A stretch of DNA of 64,000 nucleotides from CAMDPA01 sp965223035 (GTDB lineage Bacteria > Pseudomonadota > Alphaproteobacteria > Rhizobiales > Hyphomicrobiaceae): positions 2,604,001 through 2,668,000 of the forward strand of contig OZ244980.1 of the NCBI GenBank assembly GCA_965223035.1, given 5' to 3'. Shown here piece by piece: positions 35,426-43,503 of this stretch. The translations under genes and the position numbers were made by a program. Numbering within the stretch: position 1 is the first letter of the stretch; every line of letters begins with the position of its first letter. The notes below the pieces were generated by a model. The model saw only the letters and a program-made list of their open reading frames with translations. It was not told where the DNA came from and did no database searches.

Positions 35426-35602
35426 GCGCCGGCACTCGCCGAGGCGATGCGGCTCACGCAAATCCCGCGCTCGACGATCTACCAGATGATTGCCCAGGGG
35501 AAGCTCCGAACCGTCTAGATTGGCGGCCGCCATGACACGCCGATGACGGAAGTGGAGCGCCTGTGGGCCGGGGGCGTGTGTACGCGGGAGGCCGGGAGTT
35601 AG
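35426..35602 (+). pseudogene. Excisionase-type HTH protein with an in-frame stop
   Basis: Reads APALAEAMRLTQIPRSTIYQ MIAQGKLRTV, then TAG (35516-35518), then IGGRHDTPMTEVERLWAG in the same frame, ending at 35602. This is an HTH_17/MerR-like DNA-binding module such as is found in recombination directionality factors. The single TAG disables it. No start codon is visible, so the 5' end is also uncertain. Confidence 0.55.
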
Positions 35603-35684
35603 CCAGGCATTGCAAGGCTCGTTGTGGGAACAAAATCTGATCCCAGAATAATTGTCAGTTTTTCAATGATTTATGTAGTGGTCA

Positions 35685-35776
<92 letters not shown>

Positions 35777-35980
35777 ACACCCTTAATCTAGCACAGGCCA
35801 CGGCAAATTGCGAGGCGCCGAAAACGCCGTGTTTACAGGCGTTTGCGCAGATGACACCGGCGCTGCTGCGGCCGATTTCACGCGTCAGAAGAGCTATCAT
35901 GTTGTGTTGATCCGATCTTAGTGGGGGGAGTCAGTGGGGGGAGAACGTGCATCACGCCAGGCACTTTGACCGGCAACGGG

Positions 35981-37033
35981 TCAAGCCCCTGACTCCGCTG
36001 CGATGACAACAACGTTGTCGACTTCCGGCCGCCGCAGCGATGGGAACGACTTGAGCGCCTCGCGCACCTCATCGTGCACCACGTGGCGGTACTTCATCGT
36101 CACCGCGATCGACGAATGACCCAGCGCACGCGAGATCACCTCGATCGGCGCGCCGGCCATCGCCATCCAACATGCAAACGTGTGGCGCAGATCGTGCCAG
36201 GTGAAATTGGTGATGCCCGCTTCGGCCAGCGCGCGGTCGTAATGCTTGCGCGCGTTGGTCGTGTCGAAGATGTAGGCGCCGTCCTGCGGCAGAGTCCGCA
36301 ACAGCAGGCAGGCTTCCTCCGACAGCGGGACCTCGCGATAGTGACCACCTTTAACCTGGGCGTGCAGGATGCGATGCTCAAGATCGAGCTTGTCCCAGGT
36401 CGCCTGAAACGCCTCGCGCTTGCGCAATCCGCTCAGCACCATGAAACGCACCAGGCTGGCAATGTGCGGGGCGAAGCCGTCCAACAGCTCCAGCAATCGT
36501 GTGGCCTGCTCGTGCCGTAGCCAGCGAATCCGCTCCTTGGGCTCCTTCTGGCGGTGCGTGGACCACGCGATCACCCGCACCGGCTCCTCCCATAGCTTGC
36601 CGGCGCGGTTGTGCAGCCGCTTTAAGCATTCCACGGTGCGGTTGATGGTGGCGGGTGCGACGCCCTCTGCTCGGCGGTTGGCGACGAGTTCATTGATGTG
36701 CCGATTGGATAATTCCGACAACAGCATGGTCTCGTCGATATGCTTGACGATCAGCTGAAGGTGGCGCTGCTCGTCTCGCGCCGCCCTCAATTCTCGCCCG
36801 TGTTCGATCCAGTAGCGCCCACAAGCCTGAGAGACGGTGAGGCTGGCGGGTTTGCTGGGCGCTGGCCGGGCCGCTTCGGCACGAGCTTCGTCTCGCAGAC
36901 GCCGCGCAATGTTCTCGGCGTCTCGGCGGGATGCAGTGCCAGTGCTTCGCCTAACTCGACGGCCGCTGATGACGAATTCCGTGTACCAGTGCGGCGACCT
37001 CGGTTTTTTGAACAGATAGATGCCGTCGCGCAT
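35981..37033 (-). CDS. int: Tyrosine recombinase (phage integrase)
   Basis: 350 residues. An N-terminal arm-binding region (GRRVRRSTGTASRRDAENIA RRL) is followed by a SAM-like core-binding domain (about 65-160). The catalytic domain has Arg204 (SGLRKREAF), Lys228 (QVKGGHYREVPL), His280-xx-Arg283 (HDLRHTFA), His306 (LGHSS) and nucleophile Tyr315 (MKYRHV). All catalytic residues are present and the gene looks functional. It is preceded in the same direction by an excisionase-like gene and marks the left end of the prophage. The attachment site was not identified. Confidence 0.93.
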   Translation of the reverse strand: MRDGIYLFKKPRSPHWYTEFVISGRRVRRSTGTASRRDAENIARRLRDEARAEAARPAPSKPASLTVSQACGRYWIEHGRELRAARDEQRHLQLIVKHIDETMLLSELSNRHINELVANRRAEGVAPATINRTVECLKRLHNRAGKLWEEPVRVIAWSTHRQKEPKERIRWLRHEQATRLLELLDGFAPHIASLVRFMVLSGLRKREAFQATWDKLDLEHRILHAQVKGGHYREVPLSEEACLLLRTLPQDGAYIFDTTNARKHYDRALAEAGITNFTWHDLRHTFACWMAMAGAPIEVISRALGHSSIAVTMKYRHVVHDEVREALKSFPSLRRPEVDNVVVIAAESGA

Positions 37034-37194
37034 TGCTTTGACTCCTCGATGAATCTGTCAACGTCGCGGAGATCATAGCGGCGATGCCTGCCGACGCGCA
37101 CAATCGGAATCGGCAGGCCCTCGACTTTGCGGATCGAGCAGCCGAGCAGTTCGGCAACCTCGGACTTATTGAGCAGACGCCCCCCGTTGCGCAT
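36787..37194 (-). CDS. Excisionase-like HTH_17 protein overlapping the integrase start
   Basis: The first 55 residues (LLNKSEVAELLGCSIRKVEG then PIVRVGRHRRYDLRDVDRFI EE) form a winged HTH_17 domain as in phage Xis and AlpA-like regulators. The frame continues for another 80 codons inside the integrase gene (+1 relative) with a low-complexity basic sequence. The functional part is therefore probably the N-terminal domain and the tail is an overlap by-product, or the natural stop has been lost. It is located directly upstream of int, as expected for a directionality factor. Confidence 0.65.
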   Translation of the reverse strand: MRNGGRLLNKSEVAELLGCSIRKVEGLPIPIVRVGRHRRYDLRDVDRFIEESKQCATASICSKNRGRRTGTRNSSSAAVELGEALALHPAETPRTLRGVCETKLVPKRPGQRPANPPASPSLRLVGATGSNTGEN

Positions 37195-37196
37195 CG

Positions 37197-37319
37197 CTAT
37201 GTCCGGTCCATCGGCGGGTTGGTGTTGATGGAGCCGCCGATCAGGGCCGCGGCGTCCTTATCCTTGAAGTCCCACTCTTCCATAATTTTCATGAAGAGTG
37301 CGAGGTGCCCTTTGCCCAT
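37197..37319 (-). CDS. Short helical protein, possible MbcA/ParS-type antitoxin fragment
   Basis: 40 residues from ATG 37319: MGKGHLALFMKIMEEWDFKD KDAAALIGGS and a polar tail. The phrase W-x-(F/L)-x-D-x-x-A-A-A-L-(I/L)-G is the start of MbcA/ParS/Xre antitoxin C-terminal domains. The protein is much too short to be complete. Coding status is uncertain. Confidence 0.3.
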   Translation of the reverse strand: MGKGHLALFMKIMEEWDFKDKDAAALIGGSINTNPPMDRT

Positions 37320-37342
37320 TTCAGTCCTCTTTGTGCACGGCT

Positions 37343-37564
37343 TCAGTCGGACAGCGTCAAGCGCTCCTTGATTAAGAGCGCCCAAAAGAGGCTATCGATC
37401 GCCATGTCGATGCCACGGCGCTTGCTGCACTCCTCCAGCGCCTTGATAAGCTCGTCAAGGATGCCCATGGTCTTCTCGACCAGAGCCTTGTCGTTGGCCT
37501 GCTCCAGGTCATTCATCACTTCTTTCAGCCCTTTCGCGATTTTATCGAATGCCGTCTTGCCCAT
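37343..37564 (-). CDS. Small helical protein of unknown function
   Basis: 73 residues, starting MGKTAFDKIAKGLKEVMNDL and almost entirely amphipathic helix, ending KERLTLSD. The ATG overlaps the stop of the preceding NYN remnant in a TAATG junction, so the two were translated together. No family was recognised. Confidence 0.55.
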   Translation of the reverse strand: MGKTAFDKIAKGLKEVMNDLEQANDKALVEKTMGILDELIKALEECSKRRGIDMAIDSLFWALLIKERLTLSD

Positions 37565-38074
37565 TACCCGCTCTCCGTCACAACCAAGGGCGCCCCGTCG
37601 TCGAGAACCCGTGGCTGTGATGGTGCCTGCATGGCCGGATCGCGGCCGATCAGCGGCTCCAGGTCCACCAAATCGATGAACTGATCGGCCTGGCGGCGCA
37701 GTCCATCGGCGACCATCGGCGCCTGCGATTGCAAGGTCGAAACGACGCTGACCCGTTTGCCCTTCTGCTGCAGGGCGGCGACCAGGCATCGGAAGGTACC
37801 GGCGCCGGCCGGCGGCGTCGGTGACCACCTTGGTCCGCCGGGTGACCGTGGTGTAGCCGTTATAATCCAACCAATCGATCAGCGGGCGAAGCGATGAGTA
37901 CTCCTGGTCTTCGGCCAGCGTGGTATAATAAGATACCCGGATGAGCCGCGCTTTTTGCCGAAATAAACCCAATAGCCGCCGGTAATCGACATCGACCTCC
38001 GACGCCCTTTTGACGGCATGCAAATGGGCGCCATCGATAAAAACGGCGACCCGTTCGCCAGCGTAAAAATGCAT
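37564..38074 (-). pseudogene. NYN-domain (LabA/DUF88-like) RNase gene with internal deletion
   Basis: From ATG 38074: MHFYAGERVAVFIDGAHLHA, YRRLLGLFRQKARLIRVSYY, PLIDWLDYNGYTTVTRRTKV and VTDAAG, the N-terminal half of a NYN nuclease with its first Asp (VFIDG). The following frame then reads GTFRCLVAALQQKGKRVSVV, STLQSQAPMVADGLRRQADQ and FIDLVDLEPLIGRDP to the stop at 37564-37566. The join near 37805 lacks the roughly 30 residues that carry the conserved K-D-I/V-D and S-G-D-x-D acidic sites, and also shifts the frame. The active site is therefore destroyed. Confidence 0.75.
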
Positions 38075-38104
38075 GGTGTTCCCCTGTTTCAACGTGCGCT
38101 TATT

Positions 38105-38326
38105 TTATTTCGGCCCCGCCGGCAGCGGCATCCAGTGGGTCGGCGCCTCGTTGCCTTCGTGCAACCCCCAGCATGATAGCCAGGCTTGGTGGTCCGGGTC
38201 GCTGGCGTGCTCGTTGAGCCAATCGGCATAGGCCCGCATGGCCCGCCGGGAAGTCTGGGCAAACACGTCGCTGCCCCTTGGCCTCAAGACCAAGTATTTC
38301 GCAAAGAGACCCATCGGCTCGCTCAT
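38105..38326 (-). CDS. Small phage protein of unknown function
   Basis: 73 residues from ATG 38326: MSEPMGLFAKYLVLRPRGSD, FAQTSRRAMRAYADWLNEHA and CWGLHEGNEAP. A GGCGGAAG ribosome site precedes it. It shows no signal or membrane segment. It follows the early operon in the same direction. The 38327-38567 interval holds nothing else. Confidence 0.55.
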   Translation of the reverse strand: MSEPMGLFAKYLVLRPRGSDVFAQTSRRAMRAYADWLNEHASDPDHQAWLSCWGLHEGNEAPTHWMPLPAGPK

Positions 38327-38567
38327 GCTTCCGCCCCATTCTCTGCGCGCCCGCCTCCAGCGCCATCGGCACCGCATGACAGTGCACGTGATCGACCGGC
38401 TCGAACCCCACCGCGCCGGTCATCAACACCAAAAAACAACAGCCACGATTTCATGACTCGCCCTCTCGATTGAAACCTGCGGGCGCGGTTTAGATGTCAC
38501 GCCCGCAGGCGGTGCGACAGCCGGAGAAAGATCGGGAGGCTAAAACCCCGCTGCCGCACGCGTGCCC

Positions 38568-38981
38568 CTATCTGATCGTTCCGGCCTGCCTCAGCGAAGC
38601 CTGCTCGGATCGCCACATCTCGATCTTGGCGGCCGCGCCTTCACGCAGCGCCTGCATCTTTTGGAATTCACCGACCGCCTCGGCGTGCGCCACGTTGGCC
38701 TCCATCCATTTGGGATCGGCGCGCGCCACCGCTTGCCGCAGCTGCATCGCCCCGTCGGATTGCCCGGTTATGAGTAGCGCCTCAGTGGATTTGACCAGCG
38801 CCTCCGTCTCCACCATGCGCTGTCGCGCGTGGCCGATGGCGGCGGCATTCTCTGCCAAGAACCGCACGGCATTGCCGACCTCGTCGTCGGACACGAGCCG
38901 ATCCAACGGCTGATGGCGATGCTGTTCGCGCTGAGGCATATCGCGCACGCCAGCACGCGCGCGTTCAGACACCGATGACAT
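38568..38981 (-). CDS. Helical phage early protein
   Basis: 137 residues from ATG 38981. Strongly alpha-helical: DDEVGNAVRFLAENAAAIGH, RMVETEALVKSTEALLITGQ, ADPKWMEANVAHAEAVGEFQ and AAAKIEMWRSEQASLRQAG. The last phrase resembles small proteins encoded near recombination functions of temperate phages, but I cannot name it. The start overlaps the end of the preceding gene by 17 bp, so it belongs to the leftward operon. Confidence 0.6.
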   Translation of the reverse strand: MSSVSERARAGVRDMPQREQHRHQPLDRLVSDDEVGNAVRFLAENAAAIGHARQRMVETEALVKSTEALLITGQSDGAMQLRQAVARADPKWMEANVAHAEAVGEFQKMQALREGAAAKIEMWRSEQASLRQAGTIR

Positions 38982-39198
38982 CTTGCACCCTTTTGGTCGC
39001 TGGAATGAGACTTTCCAACAGGACGAGGGCGCGTGTGCGATCCATGTCGGCCCGATCCAATTCGATCCAGGCCATTCGTCCCATCGATCCGTCGATAAAT
39101 TGCACGATGACCCCGGATTTTCCGCGGAGCCACGGTTCCTCAAGCCACGCGCCGGGCTTGATGGCGACCCGCGCGCCAACCTTATGTCTCGCCTTCAT
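38965..39198 (-). CDS. Small phage protein, KOW/SH3-like
   Basis: 77 residues from ATG 39198: KVGARVAIKPGAWLEEPWLR GKSGVIVQFIDGSMGRMAWI ELDRADMD. The pattern V-x-I-K-x-G...G-x-x-G-x-I-x-x-(F) is that of a small beta-barrel (KOW/SH3-like) nucleic-acid-binding module. It overlaps both neighbours, inside the leftward early operon. Confidence 0.6.
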   Translation of the reverse strand: MKARHKVGARVAIKPGAWLEEPWLRGKSGVIVQFIDGSMGRMAWIELDRADMDRTRALVLLESLIPATKRVQDVIGV

Positions 39199-39685
39199 AT
39201 GACGTCCCCTGAGTGTTCCTCCACACCTTCTGGCCGTTGAACTTCCGCCAGCCCCGAAACCTACGGCCTTTGAGTTTCGCGAGCTTTTGGGGCGGCGGAC
39301 GCCGAATCCCCGCCGGGTGGCACTTCGATCCTTCGGCGTCCGCCTGCGACGGCGCAAAGGGGAGATCGCGCCGGCGTTTCAATGTGTCGTAGCTTTTTGA
39401 CAATCGCGCCTCCCGTCTGATGGCGGGCCGGTCGACTGTGTGGGTCTTGTTTCTGTGTTCGCCGATTAAGCGGGGAACGATATTGGAATGATGATCGCTG
39501 CCGCCGATGGCGATGGGAACGACGTGATCCACTTCGAACAAGCTCGCCACCTGCGCCGCGGTCATCCGCTTGGCGTCGTCGTGCGAGATCGCCTGCACCC
39601 AGTTGCCGTCGTCGTCCTTGACGCGCTGATTGCACAGGGCGGCGGCATAGTTGGAGAGCAGCGAAATATGGTATTGCTTTGTCAT
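39182..39685 (-). CDS. HNH endonuclease
   Basis: 167 residues from ATG 39685. The N-terminal part (LLSNYAAALCNQRVKDDDGN) leads to FEVDHVVPIAIGGSDHHSNI VPRLIGEHRNKT: a D-H pair, a central Asn and a final His give the HNH/beta-beta-alpha-metal site. The C-terminus is basic (RRPPPQKLAKLKGRRFRGWR) and probably binds DNA. In temperate phages such proteins take part in packaging or recombination, or nick DNA. This one is in the early operon rather than by the terminase. Confidence 0.8.
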   Translation of the reverse strand: MTKQYHISLLSNYAAALCNQRVKDDDGNWVQAISHDDAKRMTAAQVASLFEVDHVVPIAIGGSDHHSNIVPRLIGEHRNKTHTVDRPAIRREARLSKSYDTLKRRRDLPFAPSQADAEGSKCHPAGIRRPPPQKLAKLKGRRFRGWRKFNGQKVWRNTQGTSYEGET

Positions 39686-39751
39686 TTTCAAATTTTGCTT
39701 GACTGTGGTGCCAAAATTTTTTCCGCGCTGAGGTTGTCGCAAGCATCGACG

Positions 39752-40075
39752 CTACCCGATGTGACACCACTGCTTCAGTTGGTGGGCGATCCCACCGATC
39801 TTGTGTTCGTGGCTCGGCCCAAAATCACCTAACGTGGCGTGGAGGTAGCGGATGACTTTGGATTCAACGACGCCCTCCTTGACCGTGAATCCATGGTCCG
39901 CGAGCGTGCCGCCGCGGTAGAACAACGACGCCACGGCATCGCAAATTGGGCAGCGCATCGCCTTTTCATCGTCGGTCAGATCGTCCCATGTGGGCAGCAA
40001 TTCACGATATCGCGTGGGAAATGCCATTTCGAGATCGGTGACCGCGGGCACGTCGGGAATTTGCTCGTCTAACAT
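39752..40075 (-). CDS. Small phage protein with CxxC motif
   Basis: 107 residues from ATG 40075, with MRCPICDAVASLFYRGGTLA (CPIC, partly zinc-ribbon-like) and VIRYLHATLGDFGPSHEHKI at the C-terminus (H-E-H). Two Cys plus several His might bind a metal. Family not recognised. It is part of the leftward operon. Confidence 0.5.
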   Translation of the reverse strand: MLDEQIPDVPAVTDLEMAFPTRYRELLPTWDDLTDDEKAMRCPICDAVASLFYRGGTLADHGFTVKEGVVESKVIRYLHATLGDFGPSHEHKIGGIAHQLKQWCHIG

Positions 40076-40083
40076 CTCGGTTC

Positions 40084-40314
40084 TCACACGCCGGCGCCGA
40101 GATAGCGCCGCCTCAAATCCGCGACGGTCAATGCAAGGCGAACTTCGATGGCCCAATCGATCGCCGCACTGAGGATTTCGCAACGCGCCGCTAACAGCAG
40201 GATTTCCGAAACGTCGGCGCCAGATGCTTTGAGCCGATCGATCTTGCACCGAATGCGGTCCCATTCGCGTTCCAGGCGGTCGATTTCCATCGTCGCCGCA
40301 TCTTGCACGTTCAT
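40084..40314 (-). CDS. Small coiled-coil phage protein
   Basis: 76 residues from ATG 40314, rich in heptads (MEIDRLEREWDRIRCKIDRL KASGADVSEILLLAARCEIL). The ATG overlaps the stop of the upstream gene (ATGA). No function is known. Confidence 0.55.
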   Translation of the reverse strand: MNVQDAATMEIDRLEREWDRIRCKIDRLKASGADVSEILLLAARCEILSAAIDWAIEVRLALTVADLRRRYLGAGV

Positions 40315-40490
40315 GCGTATTCCCCCGCAACGATGCCATCGATCGCCGCTTGATGATGCGTAGGCAGACGAGCGATCAAGGTCTGATAGCCGTCCACGAG
40401 ATCCATGCGCTGAACTTCGGTGAGTGCGTCCCATTCCACCTTGAATCTTTCGACGAATGCCGCGCGCCAGAAATCGTAACCGTCCCACAT
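40311..40490 (-). CDS. First gene of the leftward early operon, unknown function
   Basis: 59 residues from ATG 40490 (MWDGYDFWRAAFVERFKVEW DALTEVQRMDLVDGY), preceded by GGGGAGAT. It is the first open frame after the promoter at 40526-40554, and its stop overlaps the next start. Confidence 0.55.
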   Translation of the reverse strand: MWDGYDFWRAAFVERFKVEWDALTEVQRMDLVDGYQTLIARLPTHHQAAIDGIVAGEYA

Positions 40491-40525
40491 GATGATCTCC
40501 CCGGCCGTGTTTGCCACGCACACTG

Positions 40526-40554
40526 ATAATATGACATACAATTTAGATAGTCAA
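40526..40554 (-). promoter_or_regulatory. Sigma70-type promoter of the leftward early operon
   Basis: On the minus strand TTGACT (40549-40554), a 17-bp spacer and TATTAT (40526-40531) in an AT-rich island, 36 bp before the first start codon. Three matches short of consensus in total, with ideal spacing. Confidence 0.7.
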
Positions 40555-40709
40555 GAAATAATGAATAAAGTAATTATCACTTAATAAAATTTGCGCCGCA
40601 AGGGTTTGCGGCAACGGTTGTTGACAACAGGCTTGTCCCGGTTATGCAGAGCCAAGGGGCTCAGCGTTCAGGAAAAACTTGATTGAGCGCTTTAATTTGG
40701 GGGGGAGCC

Positions 40710-40967
40710 ATGGCGCGGCATCGCATACCCGACACCGACGCATGGAAGGCGGTGACGCCTGCCAGCGTGGCAGCGCTCGACCAGCGGCTGTGGGTTCGCT
40801 GTGTGTGCGGCCACGCGGCGATCGTGAAGCCGATCGCGTTCGCTGATCAGCATGGGCTCGACCACGCGACGCCGCTGTTGCGAATTGGCCAAGCGCTCCG
40901 CTGCAGCCGGTGCGGTGAGCGCAAGGCGCACTGTTGGCCGAAGCCTTGCGGAAGCGGTGATCGTTAG
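40710..40967 (+). CDS. Zinc-ribbon-like small protein
   Basis: 85 residues from ATG 40710 (GGGGGAG just upstream). RCVCGHAAI and LRCSRCGERKAHCW supply C-x-C and C-x-x-C pairs, typical of the short zinc-ribbon proteins seen in alphaproteobacterial prophages. It is transcribed against the early operon and followed by the IS605 element. Confidence 0.6.
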   Translation: MARHRIPDTDAWKAVTPASVAALDQRLWVRCVCGHAAIVKPIAFADQHGLDHATPLLRIGQALRCSRCGERKAHCWPKPCGSGDR

Positions 40968-41059
40968 GAAGATCGAAGCCTAAGGCCAGCAACGTCGACC
41001 GTTTCCATTGTGCAAAAGTTGATGAACTACCCCACCCAATCGATTGATTGGATGGGGTT

Positions 41060-41560
41060 TCAAGCGGCTTTCACCGCTTGGGCCGGTTCCCGACCCAAAA
41101 CCTGTCGCGCGACGGTGAGCATGTGGAGCGCGGCGGCTTGATCGCGGGTCGCGACAAACCCACAACCGCAGCGATGCTCCCGGTGCTGCAAGGGTTTTTT
41201 CTCGACGCAACCGCAGCCAGGGCACGTCTGGGACGGCCGATGCGTGCGCGTGTCGATCATCACCAGCTCGCATCCAGCTTCCGCCGCTTTGTATGCGAGC
41301 ATCGAAAGGAAACGCCCCGGCGTGGCATCCAGAATGGCGCGATTGAGGCCAGCCTTCTGTTTGACGCGCTTGCCAGGTTTGTCGATCGATCCCTTGGCGC
41401 TCGCCGCCATGGTCTTGCCCGCCTTGCGGTAGGCATCGATGCGTTCTTCCAGCGCGGCGTTGTAGAGCCGCCGCAGCATGTCGCAGTGATGCTCCAACGC
41501 CGCCGCCTGCTTGGCCGTCGGATACAGCTTATAGGTGAGGCGGCGGTTGACGGGAGTCAT
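41060..41560 (-). pseudogene. tnpB: TnpB with a 252-residue in-frame internal deletion
   Basis: Residues 1-51 equal the start of the full-length TnpB of copy B (RRLTYKLYPTAKQAAALEHH, YNAALEERIDAYRKAGKT). After M-A the sequence jumps to SAKGSIDKPGKRVKQKAGLN, TPGRFLSMLAYKAAEAGCEL, the zinc finger TCPGCGC...HRCGCGF and TRDQAAALHML. The lost 756 bp hold the wedge domain, the first RuvC Asp and the RuvC Glu. The frame is preserved. It cannot cut DNA; a product of 166 residues could still be made. Confidence 0.9.
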
Positions 41561-41582
41561 GGAGCCGATGTAATTGGTTCAT

Positions 41583-41996
41583 ATGACAATATCAAGCCTA
41601 AAATCGCTAAATCACTGCGTCTATGCACTTCATTATCATTTGGTTATGGCGACAAAGTGCCGCCGAAAGGTGCTGACAGCCGCCATGATAGATGCCTTTC
41701 GGCAGCAGGCTGCCGAACGCTGCGAAGCTTGGAGCGGAAGCCTAATCGAATGCAGCGGCGAAGCAGACCATGTGCATCTGTTGATCGAGTTGCCGCCAAC
41801 CGTTGCCGTGGCGGACTTCGTGAATGCGCTCAAAACGGGGACATCACGGCGACTACGAAACGAGTTTGCCGATCGCGTCCGACAGTTCTATCGCAAGCCG
41901 GTGCTGTGGAGCCGATCGTACTGCGTACTTTCATGCGGCGCGGCCCCCCTATCGGTCCTCAAGCTGTATGTCGAGAAGCAAGCAAAGCCAGCATAG
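41583..41996 (+). CDS. tnpA: IS200/IS605 transposase TnpA (Y1, HUH), copy A
   Basis: 137 residues from ATG 41583. HUH motif in EADHVHLLIELPP, the opening NHCVYALHYHLVMATKCRR, a helix AMIDAFRQQAAERCEAW, and the catalytic Tyr in LKLYVEKQ at the C-terminus. It is about the normal length for this family and intact. It excises and inserts single-stranded element DNA. Confidence 0.92.
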   Translation: MTISSLKSLNHCVYALHYHLVMATKCRRKVLTAAMIDAFRQQAAERCEAWSGSLIECSGEADHVHLLIELPPTVAVADFVNALKTGTSRRLRNEFADRVRQFYRKPVLWSRSYCVLSCGAAPLSVLKLYVEKQAKPA

Positions 41997-42130
41997 CTGG
42001 CTCGCCGCTATCGCCCACCAAGCTGCGCTTGGAAGGAGCATGCGCGGCGCAAAAGATGGTTATGACGCGGCCAGCCCCTGGAACTCAAAAGCAATTGCAC
42101 TTTCAATTGATTAGGCCGTCACTCCCTGGC

Positions 42131-42796
42131 TCAAAAGCCCAACGGCCGGAAGCGGGTCACCTCGACAATCACCCCATGCAGTTCAAAATCCTCAACTGCC
42201 CGCGGCTCACCAATGTATGTCTCCGCTACCCATTCCGGATTGAGCGGCCGCAGTGTCACCACACGCTCGCCGTCCCGCACGCCGGGCTCGTAGCGCCTGA
42301 TTTGCGGCTCACCTGTGGATGTCAAGGTCACCATCACCATGTCGCCCAGCCGTGGCACCGGGTTGGGATCGACGATCAGCCGCGATCCCTGCGCAATGGC
42401 TGGCGCATTGCTATCGTCCCACGCCGATACCCGCCAGGACCCAGGCCCGACCGCGCGACTGGCCGACTCGTAGCCATCTTCGTCGACCAGTGTGGCGCGG
42501 CCAGCGCTTTCCATCACCGCCTTGCGCCTGACCGCCAACGCGATGGGGGTGTCGCCGTCGACCAGATCGCGCACACCACGGCCATCCATCAGCCAATCAA
42601 GCGAAACGCCCAGGAGGCGGGCCAACTGGGCCAATTTGTCGGCATCCGGGCGCGTGTGAGCCCCCTCCCAGTTGCTGACCGATTGGATAGATATGCCGAA
42701 CGGCTGGGCAACATCCTTGAGGAGTTTGTTGCGTGCCAGCCGCGCTTCGCGAATGCGCGCTCCTAGCGCTGATCGATCGTCGTCTGTCGTGCTCAT
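42131..42796 (-). CDS. Phage CI-like repressor, HTH plus S24-like domain lacking the catalytic Lys
   Basis: 221 residues. HTH_3 domain at 10-70 (LGARIREARLARNKLLKDVA, GISIQSVSNWEGAHTRPDAD KL). The C-terminal S24 fold at about 110-215 has the Ser loop as DDSNAPAIAQGSRLIVD (Ser129, against GDSM...G-D in active proteases), then GDMVMVTL and LRPLNPEW. Where LexA and lambda CI carry the catalytic Lys (TVKR, TFKK), this protein has QIRR (Arg167-Arg168). Dimerisation can be expected, but RecA-stimulated self-cleavage is doubtful. The repressor gene faces left, divergent from the replication block. Confidence 0.88.
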   Translation of the reverse strand: MSTTDDDRSALGARIREARLARNKLLKDVAQPFGISIQSVSNWEGAHTRPDADKLAQLARLLGVSLDWLMDGRGVRDLVDGDTPIALAVRRKAVMESAGRATLVDEDGYESASRAVGPGSWRVSAWDDSNAPAIAQGSRLIVDPNPVPRLGDMVMVTLTSTGEPQIRRYEPGVRDGERVVTLRPLNPEWVAETYIGEPRAVEDFELHGVIVEVTRFRPLGF

Positions 42797-42999
42797 TGTG
42801 CCGCCCGTTTACGCTTGTTCATCGATACTTGATCCGGATTCCACCCACAAGGCAAGGGATAAACTATATATTCTATTGAATGAATGATGTGGCAATAATT
42901 GATTCAATCTATATTTTGATTTACAAGCGTGCCGCAAGTGATTCATGGGAGCCGGTCGCGTCGACGGCGAACAACAGCGGGGGCTCGGGAGCGATCCCG
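42797..42999. promoter_or_regulatory. Divergent control region between repressor and right operon
   Basis: A strongly AT-rich 200-bp segment. It contains TATTGAATGAATG and ATTGATTCAAT, related half-sites in opposite orientation about 25 bp apart, in the place where CI and Cro operators are expected. Both promoters should lie here; no single -35/-10 pair is decisive. Confidence 0.5.
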
Positions 43000-43428
43000 A
43001 TGGCGACGACGATGGATGCCAGCGCGGATCTGTTTCCGATCGGGCCTGAAGACCTCATCGCGTGGGCGAGGTGGTGGCAGGCCTACGGTCAGCCAGACGA
43101 CGTCCTGACGAAGTCGGGAATCTGGGGCCTGTGGCAGGAATGGGCGTGCGAGGAGCGCGGTTGTGGTGAAGCGCTGATGGCGATGACCCCGCCCGAGTTG
43201 GACGCGCTGCACAAGGATCTTTGTCACACCTTGAGGCGCATGGGCTGCCGCACAAAACGACCAGGCTATGGACTGACAACCGGCATCAGCGCGAAGGAGC
43301 GTCGGATCTCCGGGATGCGGCCAGCCATCCGTTACGACATCGTCAGCCTCCTATGGCGTCGGCCGGCAAACACCATCAAAGCAAAGGCCGTGCGTGCGAC
43401 CACGACGGCTTTGGACCTGGCGGCCTAA
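43000..43428 (+). CDS. First rightward gene, unknown function
   Basis: 142 residues from ATG 43000 with GGGAG eight bases upstream; the frame is also open from 42880 within the control region, which I reject as start. Trp-rich helical N-terminus (IGPEDLIAWARWWQAYGQPD, SGIWGLWQEWACEERGCGEA) and a basic C-terminus. In the position of cro/cII but with no recognisable HTH. Confidence 0.5.
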   Translation: MATTMDASADLFPIGPEDLIAWARWWQAYGQPDDVLTKSGIWGLWQEWACEERGCGEALMAMTPPELDALHKDLCHTLRRMGCRTKRPGYGLTTGISAKERRISGMRPAIRYDIVSLLWRRPANTIKAKAVRATTTALDLAA

Positions 43429-43503
43429 AAAAGTGAGGCCCGGCGGCGCACACCGCTCGAGCCTCGATCAACCCCAAGCTCACAGATCACCGGGGTCTAG
43501 GAC

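Larger units (their letters stand above)
41021..42058. mobile_element. IS200/IS605 element, copy A (tnpB internally deleted)
   Basis: Divergent tnpA (plus) and tnpB (minus). The tnpB-side end carries the hairpin ACCCCACCCAATCGATTGAT TGGATGGGGT. The other end is shared with copies B and C (GATGGTC side; CATCTTTTGCGCC on the other strand). The base string before the left end is TAAC here and TGAC in B and C, suggesting insertion 3' of TRAC, as typical of this family, which makes no target duplication. Confidence 0.9.

Noticed and set aside
41048..42766. 572-codon plus-strand open frame across IS605 copy A and the repressor gene
   Set aside because: Antisense to tnpB and to the CI-like gene, and overlapping tnpA in another frame; no protein character.
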